Shown here piece after piece: positions 1 through 8,900 of a stretch of 14,834 nt of DNA. The notes under the pieces were generated by a model. It made no database searches and was not told the origin of the DNA. It saw nothing but the letters and a program-made list of their open reading frames with translations. Position 1 is the first letter of the stretch; every line of letters begins with the position of its first letter. The stretch comes from Emmonsiellopsis sp. PD_33 (taxonomy: Eukaryota; Ascomycota; Eurotiomycetes; Onygenales; Ajellomycetaceae). The stretch is from NCBI GenBank assembly GCA_032988165.1, contig JANTQF010000543.1, positions 1-14,834 of the forward strand, written 5' to 3'. Both the position numbers and the translations under genes were made by a program.

Positions 1-117
1 GTAGTACTCACAATTATTATACTGTGACTACTTTACACACACTACTCCCTAGCTATTGTGGAAAAGCTTCATACAGTGCAGGCAGGAGGCTTAACCTGCA
101 TAGTATTTCTCTACTAG
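1..117 (+). other. probable intron tail of the Tpt1 gene
   Basis: This stretch is AT-rich and does not resemble the Tpt1 family, although it is open in the same frame as the exon that follows. A branch-site-like TTAAC lies near 91-95, followed about 22 nt later by a pyrimidine-rich run and CTACTAG, so the acceptor AG is 116-117. A second AG at 118-119 is an alternative. The window begins with GTAGTA, which could be the donor itself (117 nt intron) or a chance match. The in-frame ATG at 24 is therefore unlikely to be a translation start. Confidence 0.6.
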
Positions 118-845
118 AGCATCATCACGCCGCAACCGCAACGGCAACCGCCCAAGCCCTCGCCGCCTCCACCAGCGACGCCGAACCCTCCCACTACCTC
201 ATCCGCGCCACACAAGGCCACAGCATAAAAACCATCGAAGCAGCCTCCCTACTGCAGAAGCTCTCCCTCTCCGACCCACTCCCGGACACCGTCGTACACG
301 GCACCTACCACGCCGCCTGGCCGGCGATTCTCGCCTTTGGCGGACTAAAATGCATGAGCCGGAACCAGATCCATTTCGCCACGGGGCCGAAGTTGGAAGA
401 GGTATTGCCGCAGGGGAAGGAAGGGCCTGTTGCGGCGGCGCCGGCGCAGGGGGGGGTGATTTCGGGGATGAGGGGGGATGCGCAGATATTGATATATGTG
501 GATTTGAAGAGGGCGATGGATGCCGGGGTGCCGTTTTGGAGGAGCGAGAATGGGGTTATTTTGAGTGAGGGGGTGGATGATGGGAGGGGCGGGGGGGAGA
601 AGGTGGTTGGGGTGGAGTTTTTTGATGTGGTTGTTGAGCGGAAGAAGGGGTTGGGGGTGTTGTGGGACGGGGGGGAGTTGGTGAAGGAGACGCCCGGGTG
701 GATGTTGACGGCGAAGAGTCCGAAGGGGGGTTCGGGGGCGGGGGGGGGGAGGGGTGGGAAGGGTGGGGATAGGAAGGGGAAGGGAAGGGGTCCTAGGGTG
801 ATGGTTGAGAAGGAGACGGATGTTGTTGATGTCGACGATGAATGA
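118..845 (+). CDS. TPT1: tRNA 2'-phosphotransferase, last exon (5' part outside window)
   Basis: Tpt1/KptA removes the 2'-phosphate left at the splice junction after tRNA ligation, transferring it to NAD+ to give ADP-ribose 1'',2''-cyclic phosphate. Visible family motifs, in order, are an LIRATQGHS motif (Arg codon 204-206, equivalent to a catalytic arginine of the yeast enzyme), VHGTY, GLKCMSRNQIHFA, SGMRGDAQILIYVDL and the SENGVILSEG strand. The N-terminal half of the family, with the LRH (Arg-His) motif, is absent and must lie in exons upstream of the window. The frame stops at TGA 843-845. After the conserved domain comes a tail of about 45 residues rich in Gly, Lys and Arg, ending in an acidic stretch. 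This tail is lineage-specific and probably disordered. Base use is odd: C-rich to about position 345, then extremely G-rich. The identity is solid; the exact exon start (118 or 120) is less sure. Confidence 0.87.
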
Positions 846-2256
846 TGGGTGAGAAATGGATAAAATGTTGGACGTAATACCATATCTACAGTATTCTTCA
901 TTCCCGCAGAAGTACATGTCCTTCCCAGCTAGGATAAGAGAGAAATCTCTTCCAAACTCCCCTACTTGATCTTTCTAGAGTCGAGTCAGTTCCAGGACCT
1001 AGCAAATGGACCAAAGAGAAATGCAGCCTGCCTGCATTCATTACACAAATGTGTCGAAACAAAACCGGAGCAGGGTTCAGTTCTACAAGTCATGACATGC
1101 ATGTTTTAGCCCTGGCTCTGGTTACATACAGTGTTGGTTATGGGTTTATTTTTAGATGCTTCAATGAATGAATGAATCTGAACATGAAAGAAAAACACTG
1201 ATCTGAGAAGTGGAATAAGAAAGTGTTTGTTGGAGGATGAATGAATGAAACCATGCCTGGCATTAGCACCAGCATTAGCATCAGCATCAAGGGAGGTAAG
1301 ATAAGTAATTAGACAGCCTGAGGCTATAGTGAGGTGGGGTAAATGATAATGAATCATCTAGTTATGAGTTACCCTTTACTTTCTTTACCCAGCTCTACAT
1401 CTAGGAGGGGTTTTGAGAAACTCTAACAACCCCCCTTCTTCCTTGAGGGAATGATTGATTGGGTGCATTGTATATGCATTCATACCTGGTATTACTGGCA
1501 TTATAATTGTATTGGGATTCGATTTGCTGGTGGTGGAGATGCAAATGGCTGTAAAGAGAGGATGTTTCTCTATGTGAGGGTGGTTGGTTGGATATAGAAA
1601 GCTCGAAGTGAGGGATTAATTAGTAACTGAGTCGAGTATACAATCAGAACTCTGCTTGCATCTGTTTGTCGATTGGGATTGTATTCCATTCTCAGCTGCT
1701 GGTAGATGACGTCTCTGCCCTGGAAAGAATATCATAAAGTGTTTCCCAGGAATTGTGTCGTAACGTAACTTACCGTACAAATACCGCCACCCCGTTTTCC
1801 GTGGGAGATGGGCTGTCCTGCTTATCAGATTGGCTCCCGTTCTGCCCCGTTGAGCCCCGATCTGCCCCGGATCCTCCCGCGCTCCACCGCCCAGACCATG
1901 CCCGGCGTGCAGCCAATGGGGGACCTCGAGGGGTGCGCCTGGGGAGGTTCGTTTGCCACGGAGTCGGGCTGGTTCTGCTGAGCCGGGCAGACAGATGGCT
2001 AGGAACAGGGCGCGGATGATGTAACCGGGCGGCTGTGTGGGCCAGAGGACGGCGCACGGGGAAGCGTCATTTGTCGCCAGCCAGCAACTGAAGATTGAGC
2101 ACATGTCGGGCTGGATGGCTGAGGTATGTGTGTGCAGGCGGGATGGCAACAGAACCCCACCGTTCGCAGGGAGGGACAGTCGGCGCAGATGACCGGCTGC
2201 TCTCAGACCTCAGACCCCAGACCCCTCACTTGATAGTAGCTGGTGTGTCCGGTGAG
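846..2256. other. intergenic region with no recognisable gene
   Basis: This region holds the 3' flank of the Tpt1 gene and distal upstream DNA of the Stb3-family gene. Open frames here, such as a minus-strand frame at 1616-2149, lack ATG starts at their ends, match no family I know and have no supporting context. Part of 1780-2100 is GC-rich, with imperfect CTGCCCC/GAGCCCC repeats near 1843-1872. No tRNA-like A/B box pair was found. A non-coding transcript cannot be excluded from sequence alone. Confidence 0.6.
1161..1290. repeat. simple repeats: GAAT tetranucleotides and an AGCATY hexamer run
   Basis: Two short GAAT/ATGA tetranucleotide runs occur near 1163-1178 and 1236-1248. An imperfect hexamer array of the AGCAYY type follows at about 1265-1289. 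They lie in non-coding DNA and look like ordinary microsatellites. Confidence 0.6.
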
Positions 2257-2283
2257 GAGAAAGACGAGAAAGACGAGAAAGAT
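2257..2283 (+). repeat. 9-bp tandem repeat, three copies of GAGAAAGAC
   Basis: Three direct copies of GAGAAAGAC lie end to end (2257-2265, 2266-2274, 2275-2283). The last copy ends in T. They lie in the distal promoter of the Stb3-family gene. No function is evident. Confidence 0.85.
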
Positions 2284-2313
2284 GAGGTGATGATAGGAAG
2301 ATACATACGCCCT

Positions 2314-2333
2314 GTACCGTACCGTACCGTACG
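2314..2333 (+). repeat. GTACC pentamer tandem repeat
   Basis: GTACC is repeated three times, followed by a fourth partial copy, GTACG. Because GTAC is a palindrome, the array reads similarly on both strands. Further GTACC copies follow downstream at 2394, 2404 and 2443, the last two inside GGTACC palindromes, making a motif cluster upstream of the Stb3-family gene. Confidence 0.85.
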
Positions 2334-2362
2334 CTGACAATACGCCACCTCGGCCCCCCGGT

Positions 2363-2368
2363 CACGTG
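2363..2368. promoter_or_regulatory. CACGTG E-box in the Stb3 upstream region
   Basis: The sequence GTCACGTG contains a perfect CACGTG, the core bound by bHLH factors of the Cbf1/USF type. It lies about 620 bp upstream of the ATG, in a GC-rich block just before the pyrimidine-rich leader, which is a plausible promoter position. Binding is inferred from the motif only. Confidence 0.4.
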
Positions 2369-2479
2369 CAGGAACCCCAGGGGCGCCGCGGAAGTACCCG
2401 CCGGTACCTCCCCACCCATCCGCGGCGGGCAGTGACATCGCGGTACCTGCGCGGCTCCACACCGCGTCATCCCCTGCCG

Positions 2480-2987
2480 TCCCAAAAGGGAATCTCAACC
2501 TCCCTCTCGTCGCTCAGCTGGATTTATTTCTTCGTCTCCTCGACATCAACTCACGCATCTGCGAGTCTGCATCCCCAGATCCATTCCACCACGCCCGTTT
2601 CTGTTTCTCTTCTTCGTCGTCTTCTTTTCCTTCCCCACCGCTCTCTGCTCTGTCCACCGCTGGCTCTCGTCGCCATCAGCCACCCTCGCCCGCTGTCGCA
2701 TCCGCCCGTCCGCCTCGCTCCCCTGTGCTTCTCGTCGCTCCTGCGAACCATCCTCGACCGTGGATAGTCCTGAGTGTTGTGCGTATTCTGCCCTGTTGTC
2801 CCGTCGCCTCTCCTCGCCTATTTTGCTTTGTGCGACACCACGATCTTGTATTCTACCTCTGCTGCCCGAGCGGCGGCCACGCGTTCTCATCTGTCTCCCA
2901 ACGTGTAAAGTGCCTTTTCTGACTCACTGCTGACATCTATCTACCGCTCTCTCCAACAGACTAATCCATCACCCTCTATCCGCAATC
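2480..2987 (+). promoter_or_regulatory. pyrimidine-rich core promoter/5' leader of the Stb3-family gene
   Basis: The region is CT-rich, with dense TTCTTCGTC/TCTTCTTTT runs near 2600-2635, as is common around fungal transcription starts. No ATG occurs on the plus strand between about 2294 and the start codon at 2988, which suits a long leader scanned without upstream ORFs. No convincing TATA box was seen. Confidence 0.5.
2905..2959 (+). other. candidate 5'UTR intron of the Stb3-family gene
   Basis: A GTAAAG donor at 2905, a CTGAC branch-like motif near 2929-2933 and a CCAACAG acceptor ending at 2959 would make a 55-nt intron, matching the sizes seen in the minus-strand gene of this window. 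It lies wholly in the leader, so reading frame cannot test it. Confidence 0.35.
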
Positions 2988-4229
2988 ATGGCGACTCGTC
3001 CTGCCTCGTCCAGCATTGCCATGGCTCTTGCTGGCAAGACCGCCTCCGTGGAAATCCCCAGGCCGCGTGACAGCGGCTTCTTCAACGCCAGGGACAGCTT
3101 TGCTGCTGTCCATCCTCACCAGGATCGCCACGGCCAGCCCGGCATGCTGCCAACTCCCCCCAACTCCCTCTCGCCAAATATGAACCCTCATGGCTTCAAA
3201 CGCCGCTCAGACCTCCCGGCCTCTCCTCCCTATGTGCCGTTGCACGTCGACTCCGACATCGATCTACAGGACGCTGTAGACCATGCCAACAGCCAGGACC
3301 AGAACCCGCATACCCCTCTGGTGGCAGAGGCCCTGAGCTCCCTTGCCGGTTCGGATAGTGCAGGCGCCATCTCCCCCGGAATGCTGGCCAAATACCACCT
3401 CCCCGAGATCCTGTTGTCGCATGGACCCTTGGCCATCCGCCATATCATCGGCTATCTTACTACCTCGGTACCAGGTTTTTCCAGGATCCCGCCGGCCAAA
3501 GCGCGCAGACTGGTTGTGGGAGCCTTGGAGGGCCGAGGAAATGGAGGTGAAGGTGCTGGTGTTGATGGCGACGTCGAGTTCGAAAAGGTTGGCTGGGGTA
3601 GATGGGATGCGCGGCGTCGCAATCGCCTCCCCAAAAACCACAACGGAGGGACTCCTGCATCTCCACCTGGCAGTGTTCCTTCCTCCTATTCCCACGACAG
3701 GATCCAGATTCCCGCCGGTCGAGAGGCTAGGGACCGCCCTGGCCTGTATGGCTCGTCCATGGCTGGAGATTCCGCCGTCTTTTCCCACTCCGACTTTGAC
3801 TATGGTGACCACGAGGACGTCACCATGTTAGAACACGAGGCGGACAAGATGTCGCTGGATGGCGACGATCAGGGCTATTGTTCTTCCTCCGAGACTCCGG
3901 ACGACGACTTGCCCATAGACGGAGACTGGGATGAGGCCGACCTCACCGACGAAGAAGACTGGGCGCAGATCGGGGCCGCCGCCCTCAGAGCCAGGTCCTT
4001 TCCTAGCGGCTCTGGGGGTGGTCAGAACATGCATAACGGTTCCTTAGCGGCTCGCTCCAAGGGGCGTAGTCGCGGATATGGAGGTGGGCCCTCCTACTCC
4101 GCCTTGACCAAATCTGTCCCAGGCGGCATTCCGATTCAACATGTCGATTTTTCGCTTCCCGATGGCATTGGCGGCGATCTCCAAGAACGTGCTGCAGTCG
4201 AGGCACTCTTACAACTTGGTTCCATGTAA
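2988..4229 (+). CDS. STB3: Stb3-family Sin3-binding transcriptional regulator
   Basis: The 413-residue protein is a fungal Stb3 (Sin3-binding) family member. In yeast, Stb3 binds the RRPE element of ribosome-biogenesis genes and recruits the Sin3/Rpd3 deacetylase complex. The conserved block is at about residues 128-212: it begins ISPGMLAKYHLPEILL, continues through the GPLAIRHIIGYLTTSVPGF and RIPPAKARRLVVGALEGRG motifs, and ends FEKVGWGRWDARR. It is preceded by a low-complexity N-terminus with an LPTPPNSLSP motif (54-63). It is followed by a Ser/Pro-rich linker, an acidic region at about 265-330 with an LTDEEDWAQIGAAALRAR segment, and a short C-terminal motif, VEALLQLGSM. The start is the first ATG after some 690 nt without one, in good context (AATCATGGC). 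The gene is a single exon ending in TAA. It converges on the minus-strand zinc-finger gene. The family call is strong; the target genes in this fungus are inferred only. Confidence 0.9.
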   Translation: MATRPASSSIAMALAGKTASVEIPRPRDSGFFNARDSFAAVHPHQDRHGQPGMLPTPPNSLSPNMNPHGFKRRSDLPASPPYVPLHVDSDIDLQDAVDHANSQDQNPHTPLVAEALSSLAGSDSAGAISPGMLAKYHLPEILLSHGPLAIRHIIGYLTTSVPGFSRIPPAKARRLVVGALEGRGNGGEGAGVDGDVEFEKVGWGRWDARRRNRLPKNHNGGTPASPPGSVPSSYSHDRIQIPAGREARDRPGLYGSSMAGDSAVFSHSDFDYGDHEDVTMLEHEADKMSLDGDDQGYCSSSETPDDDLPIDGDWDEADLTDEEDWAQIGAAALRARSFPSGSGGGQNMHNGSLAARSKGRSRGYGGGPSYSALTKSVPGGIPIQHVDFSLPDGIGGDLQERAAVEALLQLGSM

Positions 4230-5984
4230 CACCATTCATCCTTCGGCACACATTGTCGCTAATTGTGTTTAACACACACACATCATATACCATCGCTTTG
4301 GTTGGGCCGGACCGGACCAGACTGACCTTATCTTCGTCTTCATTATTTACGTCATTTTATTTATCTTACGACTTTCGATTTCATTCAACATACCCCACCC
4401 ACCGGTCCAGAAACACGGTGGAGCAGGGAAGCTCCTTCCACGACCAACACGCGGTAATGGATGGGACACTAATGGGCATCAAATGCTCAAAGTGACGGCA
4501 TCATGGCGTTTTTTTTTTTTTTTTTCATTCTGCTATCTATATCCCCTATGCATTAACACGAGGCTGTCGATTTTCATTTGTGGTTTGTTTTTTATTATTG
4601 GGACCATCGTGGCGACGATCAGGGCGTTGAATACCGTTCATGGAGTCACCAGGCTTTTTGTCTTCTGTTTTCTTTTCTCACATACCCATTACTCTCCACT
4701 CTGGCAACTAGGCACTGTTGCTTTTTCCTTTCCTTTTGATCATACGATATGTTCTCTTTTCCTTTTGGCCTCTTGGCCTGAGACCATGACATATGGCACG
4801 GCGCCTAGGCACCCATTCTTGGGCCGTGTGTTGGCCTTTTGCACCTTGACATTTCCCTGGCTGGCGTTTATTTTTCTTCCCCCTTTTATACTGCATTTTT
4901 AATCATTGACATCTTTTATTTCTTTTGTCATTTAATGTCTACCTCACGATTGCCGGAAATTTATCTTTCCTGGCGAAGGATTCCAAGCACCAATTGACAG
5001 GAAGGGAAGGGGGAAAGAAAGGGAAGGGAAAAAAAAAAGAAATTAGGGGAATGTACACAAAAAAACCAAACAATGAGGATGTGGAATTTCCCGGTCATCT
5101 TAACTGCATTGCACTGAGATAATTCCTAACTTGTATCCCTGGCTTTGTTTATTGTGCCTCTTCCCCTGGCGTGTATTTTCTTTTCATTATCCTCCCTTTT
5201 TTCTTATCGTCTTCTACCCTCTGCCTCGGTCGTCTTGATTGTACTGTACTGAGGGTGCTTGTGATCGATCCTTTTGTTTTCTTTTTTTCTTTTAAAGTGA
5301 AAGATAGTCTTTAATCTTTTTTTTTTATGTCTCTTAACTGTTATATATTTTTTTACCTTGTTTTATTTTTTACATCTTTTCTCCCTCTAAATATATCTAT
5401 ATCCCTTTTATCTATAATTTTTCTATGTTTTACCCTCCCCCCCCCCCTCTCTCCCCAACCTGTTCTTTCCCATAAAAAAAAAGGAAAAATAACTAACTTT
5501 TATTACAATCTACCTCATCTTTCCATACATACACACATACCTTCTTTCCTTCTTTCATACCCCTAAACCAAATTCTGGACTTAAACCTTTTTATTTATTA
5601 CCTATTCATTTATTCTCCTTTGTGTTATTTTTTTTATCTCTGTTTTATATGTTATGCATTAGTTTTTCCTTTGTTATATATATATCCTACTTTTGTCATG
5701 ACATGATATTACCTACCTATCTACACACGAAATGCAATGCAATGCAACTTGCCAAGTGTTATCAGATACATATAATGCGGCTATCTACCTAGCCAGGCAG
5801 CTGGCTGCTAGTTTACCTCCTTCTGTTTCTCTTTTTTGTTTTATATACATATATATATAAATATAAAACACGGCTGTTTTCTTTAATTAAAGGATTTATA
5901 TAAAAAAAGAGAGGGAGAGATAAATGAAGGAATATAAAACAAAAAAAGAGTACCAAACCCCTCACGATGGTCCCATCTATCTAT
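4230..5984. other. convergent intergenic region, T-rich, no gene seen
   Basis: This is 1.75 kb between two converging genes. From about 4300 to 5870 the plus strand is rich in T and CT, as expected of a long 3'UTR and 3' flank of the Stb3 gene. From about 5880 to 5984 it becomes A/purine-rich, as expected of the minus-strand gene's 3'UTR. It contains a run of 17 T (4509-4525), a run of 11 C (5437-5447), TA-rich repeats near 5674-5686 and 5846-5860, and an AATGC triplicate near 5731-5745. Open frames here encode Phe/Leu-rich translations of T runs and are not credible genes. Confidence 0.6.
4999..5042 (+). repeat. 44-nt uninterrupted polypurine tract
   Basis: Every base from 4999 to 5042 is A or G, built from GAAGG/GGGAA units and ending in a run of A. 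It lies in the otherwise T-rich convergent intergenic region. Such tracts can form triplex DNA in vitro, but no function is shown here. Confidence 0.8.
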
Positions 5985-8900
5985 CTACCTGCCAGCCCCT
6001 CCATGCTTCTCCCTCTCATGCTTCATCCGATAATCATTCCTAGAAAAGTTCTTGCCGCATCCCGGGTACGAACAGTGATGGCGGACCTTCTCGTGGATGT
6101 CTCTGCGGTGCTTGTTCAGGTTGAACACCTTGTTAAACTGGCGACCGCAGATGTCGCAGATTATGTCTCCCTGGCCGTTGGTGTTTTGGTGCGGGGTAAT
6201 AGGGGCGGAAGGGGCGGAAGGGGCGGAAGGGGCGGAGGTGGCGGGAGTGAAGGTTTGGGCCGGGGAATTATTAGACATGGAGAAGTTGATGAGGGGGGAC
6301 GAGGGGCTGTTTTTGTTTTGTTATTAGTCCTGTTCGCGGCGTTTGTGTATATATCGGAAGGAATATGGGGTAGAGAGATTCTTACCTCAATGCCGTCGGG
6401 GTGCCATATGTATTCACAGGGCCTGCCAACGAAGAGGATGCAGGGTTTGATACGGCTACAGTATATTTGGGGTCATGGGCTGCGTTACCCGCAGATGGGC
6501 CGCCCATGGTAGGTTGGGAGGACGGCAACTCCGCCAAACAGTACTCGGGGCAGTCCCCCAAGGGAACAATTTGAAAACGATTCTTCAAGCCAAGGTACGC
6601 CTCAAACTTTCGGTACGATTCCTGAAGAGCGTACGACGATTGCCACGCGGTACACGCGAGCAGGATCTCATTTTTAACGGAAAGCTGAGAGAGATATTAG
6701 TTCGGTTTCTAAATGATTGGAAATCATATACAATACATACCTGCAGCAGCGGTTCTTCCCAGAAATATGCCATTAACTTACTGAAACCGGAAATCGCCCC
6801 AGCCCGGACGAAAATCTCTATCCTGTCATATATAAGGTTCCACAAAAGCGGATCGGGAGTAAACTTTGCCTGTGCAATGGAAATGATATGTTGGGCGGCC
6901 TGTAAAATGATCGGACCCCGGAGTTCACATATGTATTTCGCGTAGGCGGCCGGAAGGTACTCGCTAGCGGGGCGGTAAAAGTTCTGAAGACCTGCATTCA
7001 AGATTAGTATGGAACCCCTTCACCCAGCTACACAAACAGTTCCCCGAATAGTATCAACCATACCAATAATCAAAAAGCTTATCATGACAGTAAATATCGC
7101 TCCAGCCATAAGGAGGGCAAGAACACATTCATGGTGGGCGGAGGTAGTATTGCCCGCTCGCATTAGATCTCGTAGGCCATCATCTTCAGAGGTTTCCATT
7201 GAGTCTTCTCTAGGTGAGTCGAAAAGTCCGGTGCTCATGTTCGATAGTCCGTCAGCGATTTTATGAGCTGCATTTGAAACGTGAACATCGGGTATCCCGT
7301 GGTTTCTCTCACGCCATCTCGTTTGAACAGAAAGCAACCTATCGTAGTCCGTATGCTTGAAGTGAATCACCCGGCCACCTCTCAGTACAAGGCTCAGTGC
7401 GAGATGCTGGAATTGTTCCAGTGAATGAATATCAGGCGCTGGAGCTTGAGGATAATCATCAAGATTGACGCCCCATACTTTGAGAATAATATCGCGGAAT
7501 GCCTCCAATTGACGACTTCTAGATTTGAAAATAATCTGCCAGCGGCTCAAATCTGCGTTGAACTCCCGCTCCATCTCACCGTCCCCTTGTATGCTCATAA
7601 CGGCCACCATGGCCTTCGCAACTCCCAAGAACATAAGTGTCTCATTTAATGTTTGCGGTATGGATTTGTTGCAGAGGCCACGCAATGTATTGACTCCCCT
7701 CTTCCACCCCCTTCTGCTGTTGTGATCGAAAGCATAAGGACCATTTGCATATTGAGTGGCAGGTCCAATCTCTCGAAGCATACCTGCATGTATTTTGATA
7801 AACTCGCGCCACACTGCTTCTGGGCCTTGTCGAAACTGCCGCAGCTTTGATAGATCCCGGGAAATTTCGTTCCAGTATTGAATCGCAATTTGGTTCAGTC
7901 TTTTAATCGCTGTCTCGTTTTCCGGGTTAAATTGTCTCAGCATCCCAACTGCGGCAAGAAGATCTGCTCTGTGTTTCAATAGAACACGCATGATGGGTTC
8001 GAGTTTCCTTTCAGCCGCAGCACTCAGAGGAGTGGCGGTTGAGACATGGAGATTCACATCTGCGCCGTATTGGATAAGCAGCTTGACGATTCTGAGATGT
8101 CCATTCCGGACTGCAGCTATCAAAGCCGTGGTGTCATTTTTGACGATGTTGATGTAAGGAAATGTGGATGTACCCGAACGATGGGCGTAGGTGCGCAAAA
8201 TCTGTCGAACCCCCAGAAAGTCGCCGTCGTTGCACGCCAATATTAGAGATTTTACCTGGAAATCTTCGGAGAAAACTGGTTGTACGAGGCTCTCAAAGGA
8301 ATCGTTAAAACCCCATTCTTCATAGTCAGCCATGGGAATATCACCGTCGTTCCCCACTCGACCTTTGGCGGGTCCGAAATTTCCTAGGGAGTTAGGGGTA
8401 AACCGCGGGTAAGTAGCAATCGGCAGCAGATCAGGCATGGAGCTATCCTCAGATTTCTTCGCCCCATCCACCAACGACTTTGGTTCCTCGCCTATACAGT
8501 CACTCCCAGCACCGGTGGCGGGAAACGGCTTAGGATTGCATGGTATAGTAGCCCCCAGAGGTGTCTCATTAATTAGAAGCGAATGTGTATAATTTTTCTT
8601 GAGATCCGAGAGAAGTTGGATTAGTCGTGGATGGCCAATATAGGTGGCCTCATGCAGCAAGTTGGACAAGGCATCAATCCCAAGAATTTTGGCAAGCCGA
8701 TCCTTGGAGTTGGCATGCCAGAAGTCCACTCCCTCGTCCAGTATCGTACAAGCCAGATCAAGGTCGGGTTTTTGAAGCGCGGATAGTAATGTAGCTGATT
8801 TAGTCGCTTCTTTTAGTTTGCGGTCGCTATGGTGACCTGGACTGTGTTTCGTAGGTGAAACAGCAGCGTAGGGAGATAATCTGGCTTTCGGCTGCTTACT

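Noticed and set aside
24..117. ATG at 24 as the start of the Tpt1 frame
   Set aside because: The residues it adds do not resemble the family, the stretch ends in a good acceptor site, and the real N-terminal domain with its LRH motif must lie upstream.
305..917. Long minus-strand Pro-rich frames opposite Tpt1
   Set aside because: They are shadows of the G-rich coding strand: the products are low-complexity Pro/Ser/Leu with no motifs.
1616..2149. 177-codon minus-strand frame
   Set aside because: It starts at a non-ATG codon, has no recognisable domain and lies in GC-rich intergenic DNA.
4483..4902. 139-codon hydrophobic plus-strand frame resembling a membrane protein
   Set aside because: The hydrophobicity comes from T runs read as Phe and Leu, including the run of 17 T. 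It lies in the 3' region of the Stb3 gene.
5789..5811. Short hairpin with AGCCAG/CTGGCT stem
   Set aside because: It has six base pairs with a four-base loop in AT-rich intergenic DNA, too short to support a function.
5967..6512. 181-codon plus-strand frame with Gly-rich repeats
   Set aside because: It is the reverse of the zinc-finger exon and linker. The minus strand has clear C2H2 motifs and splice sites.
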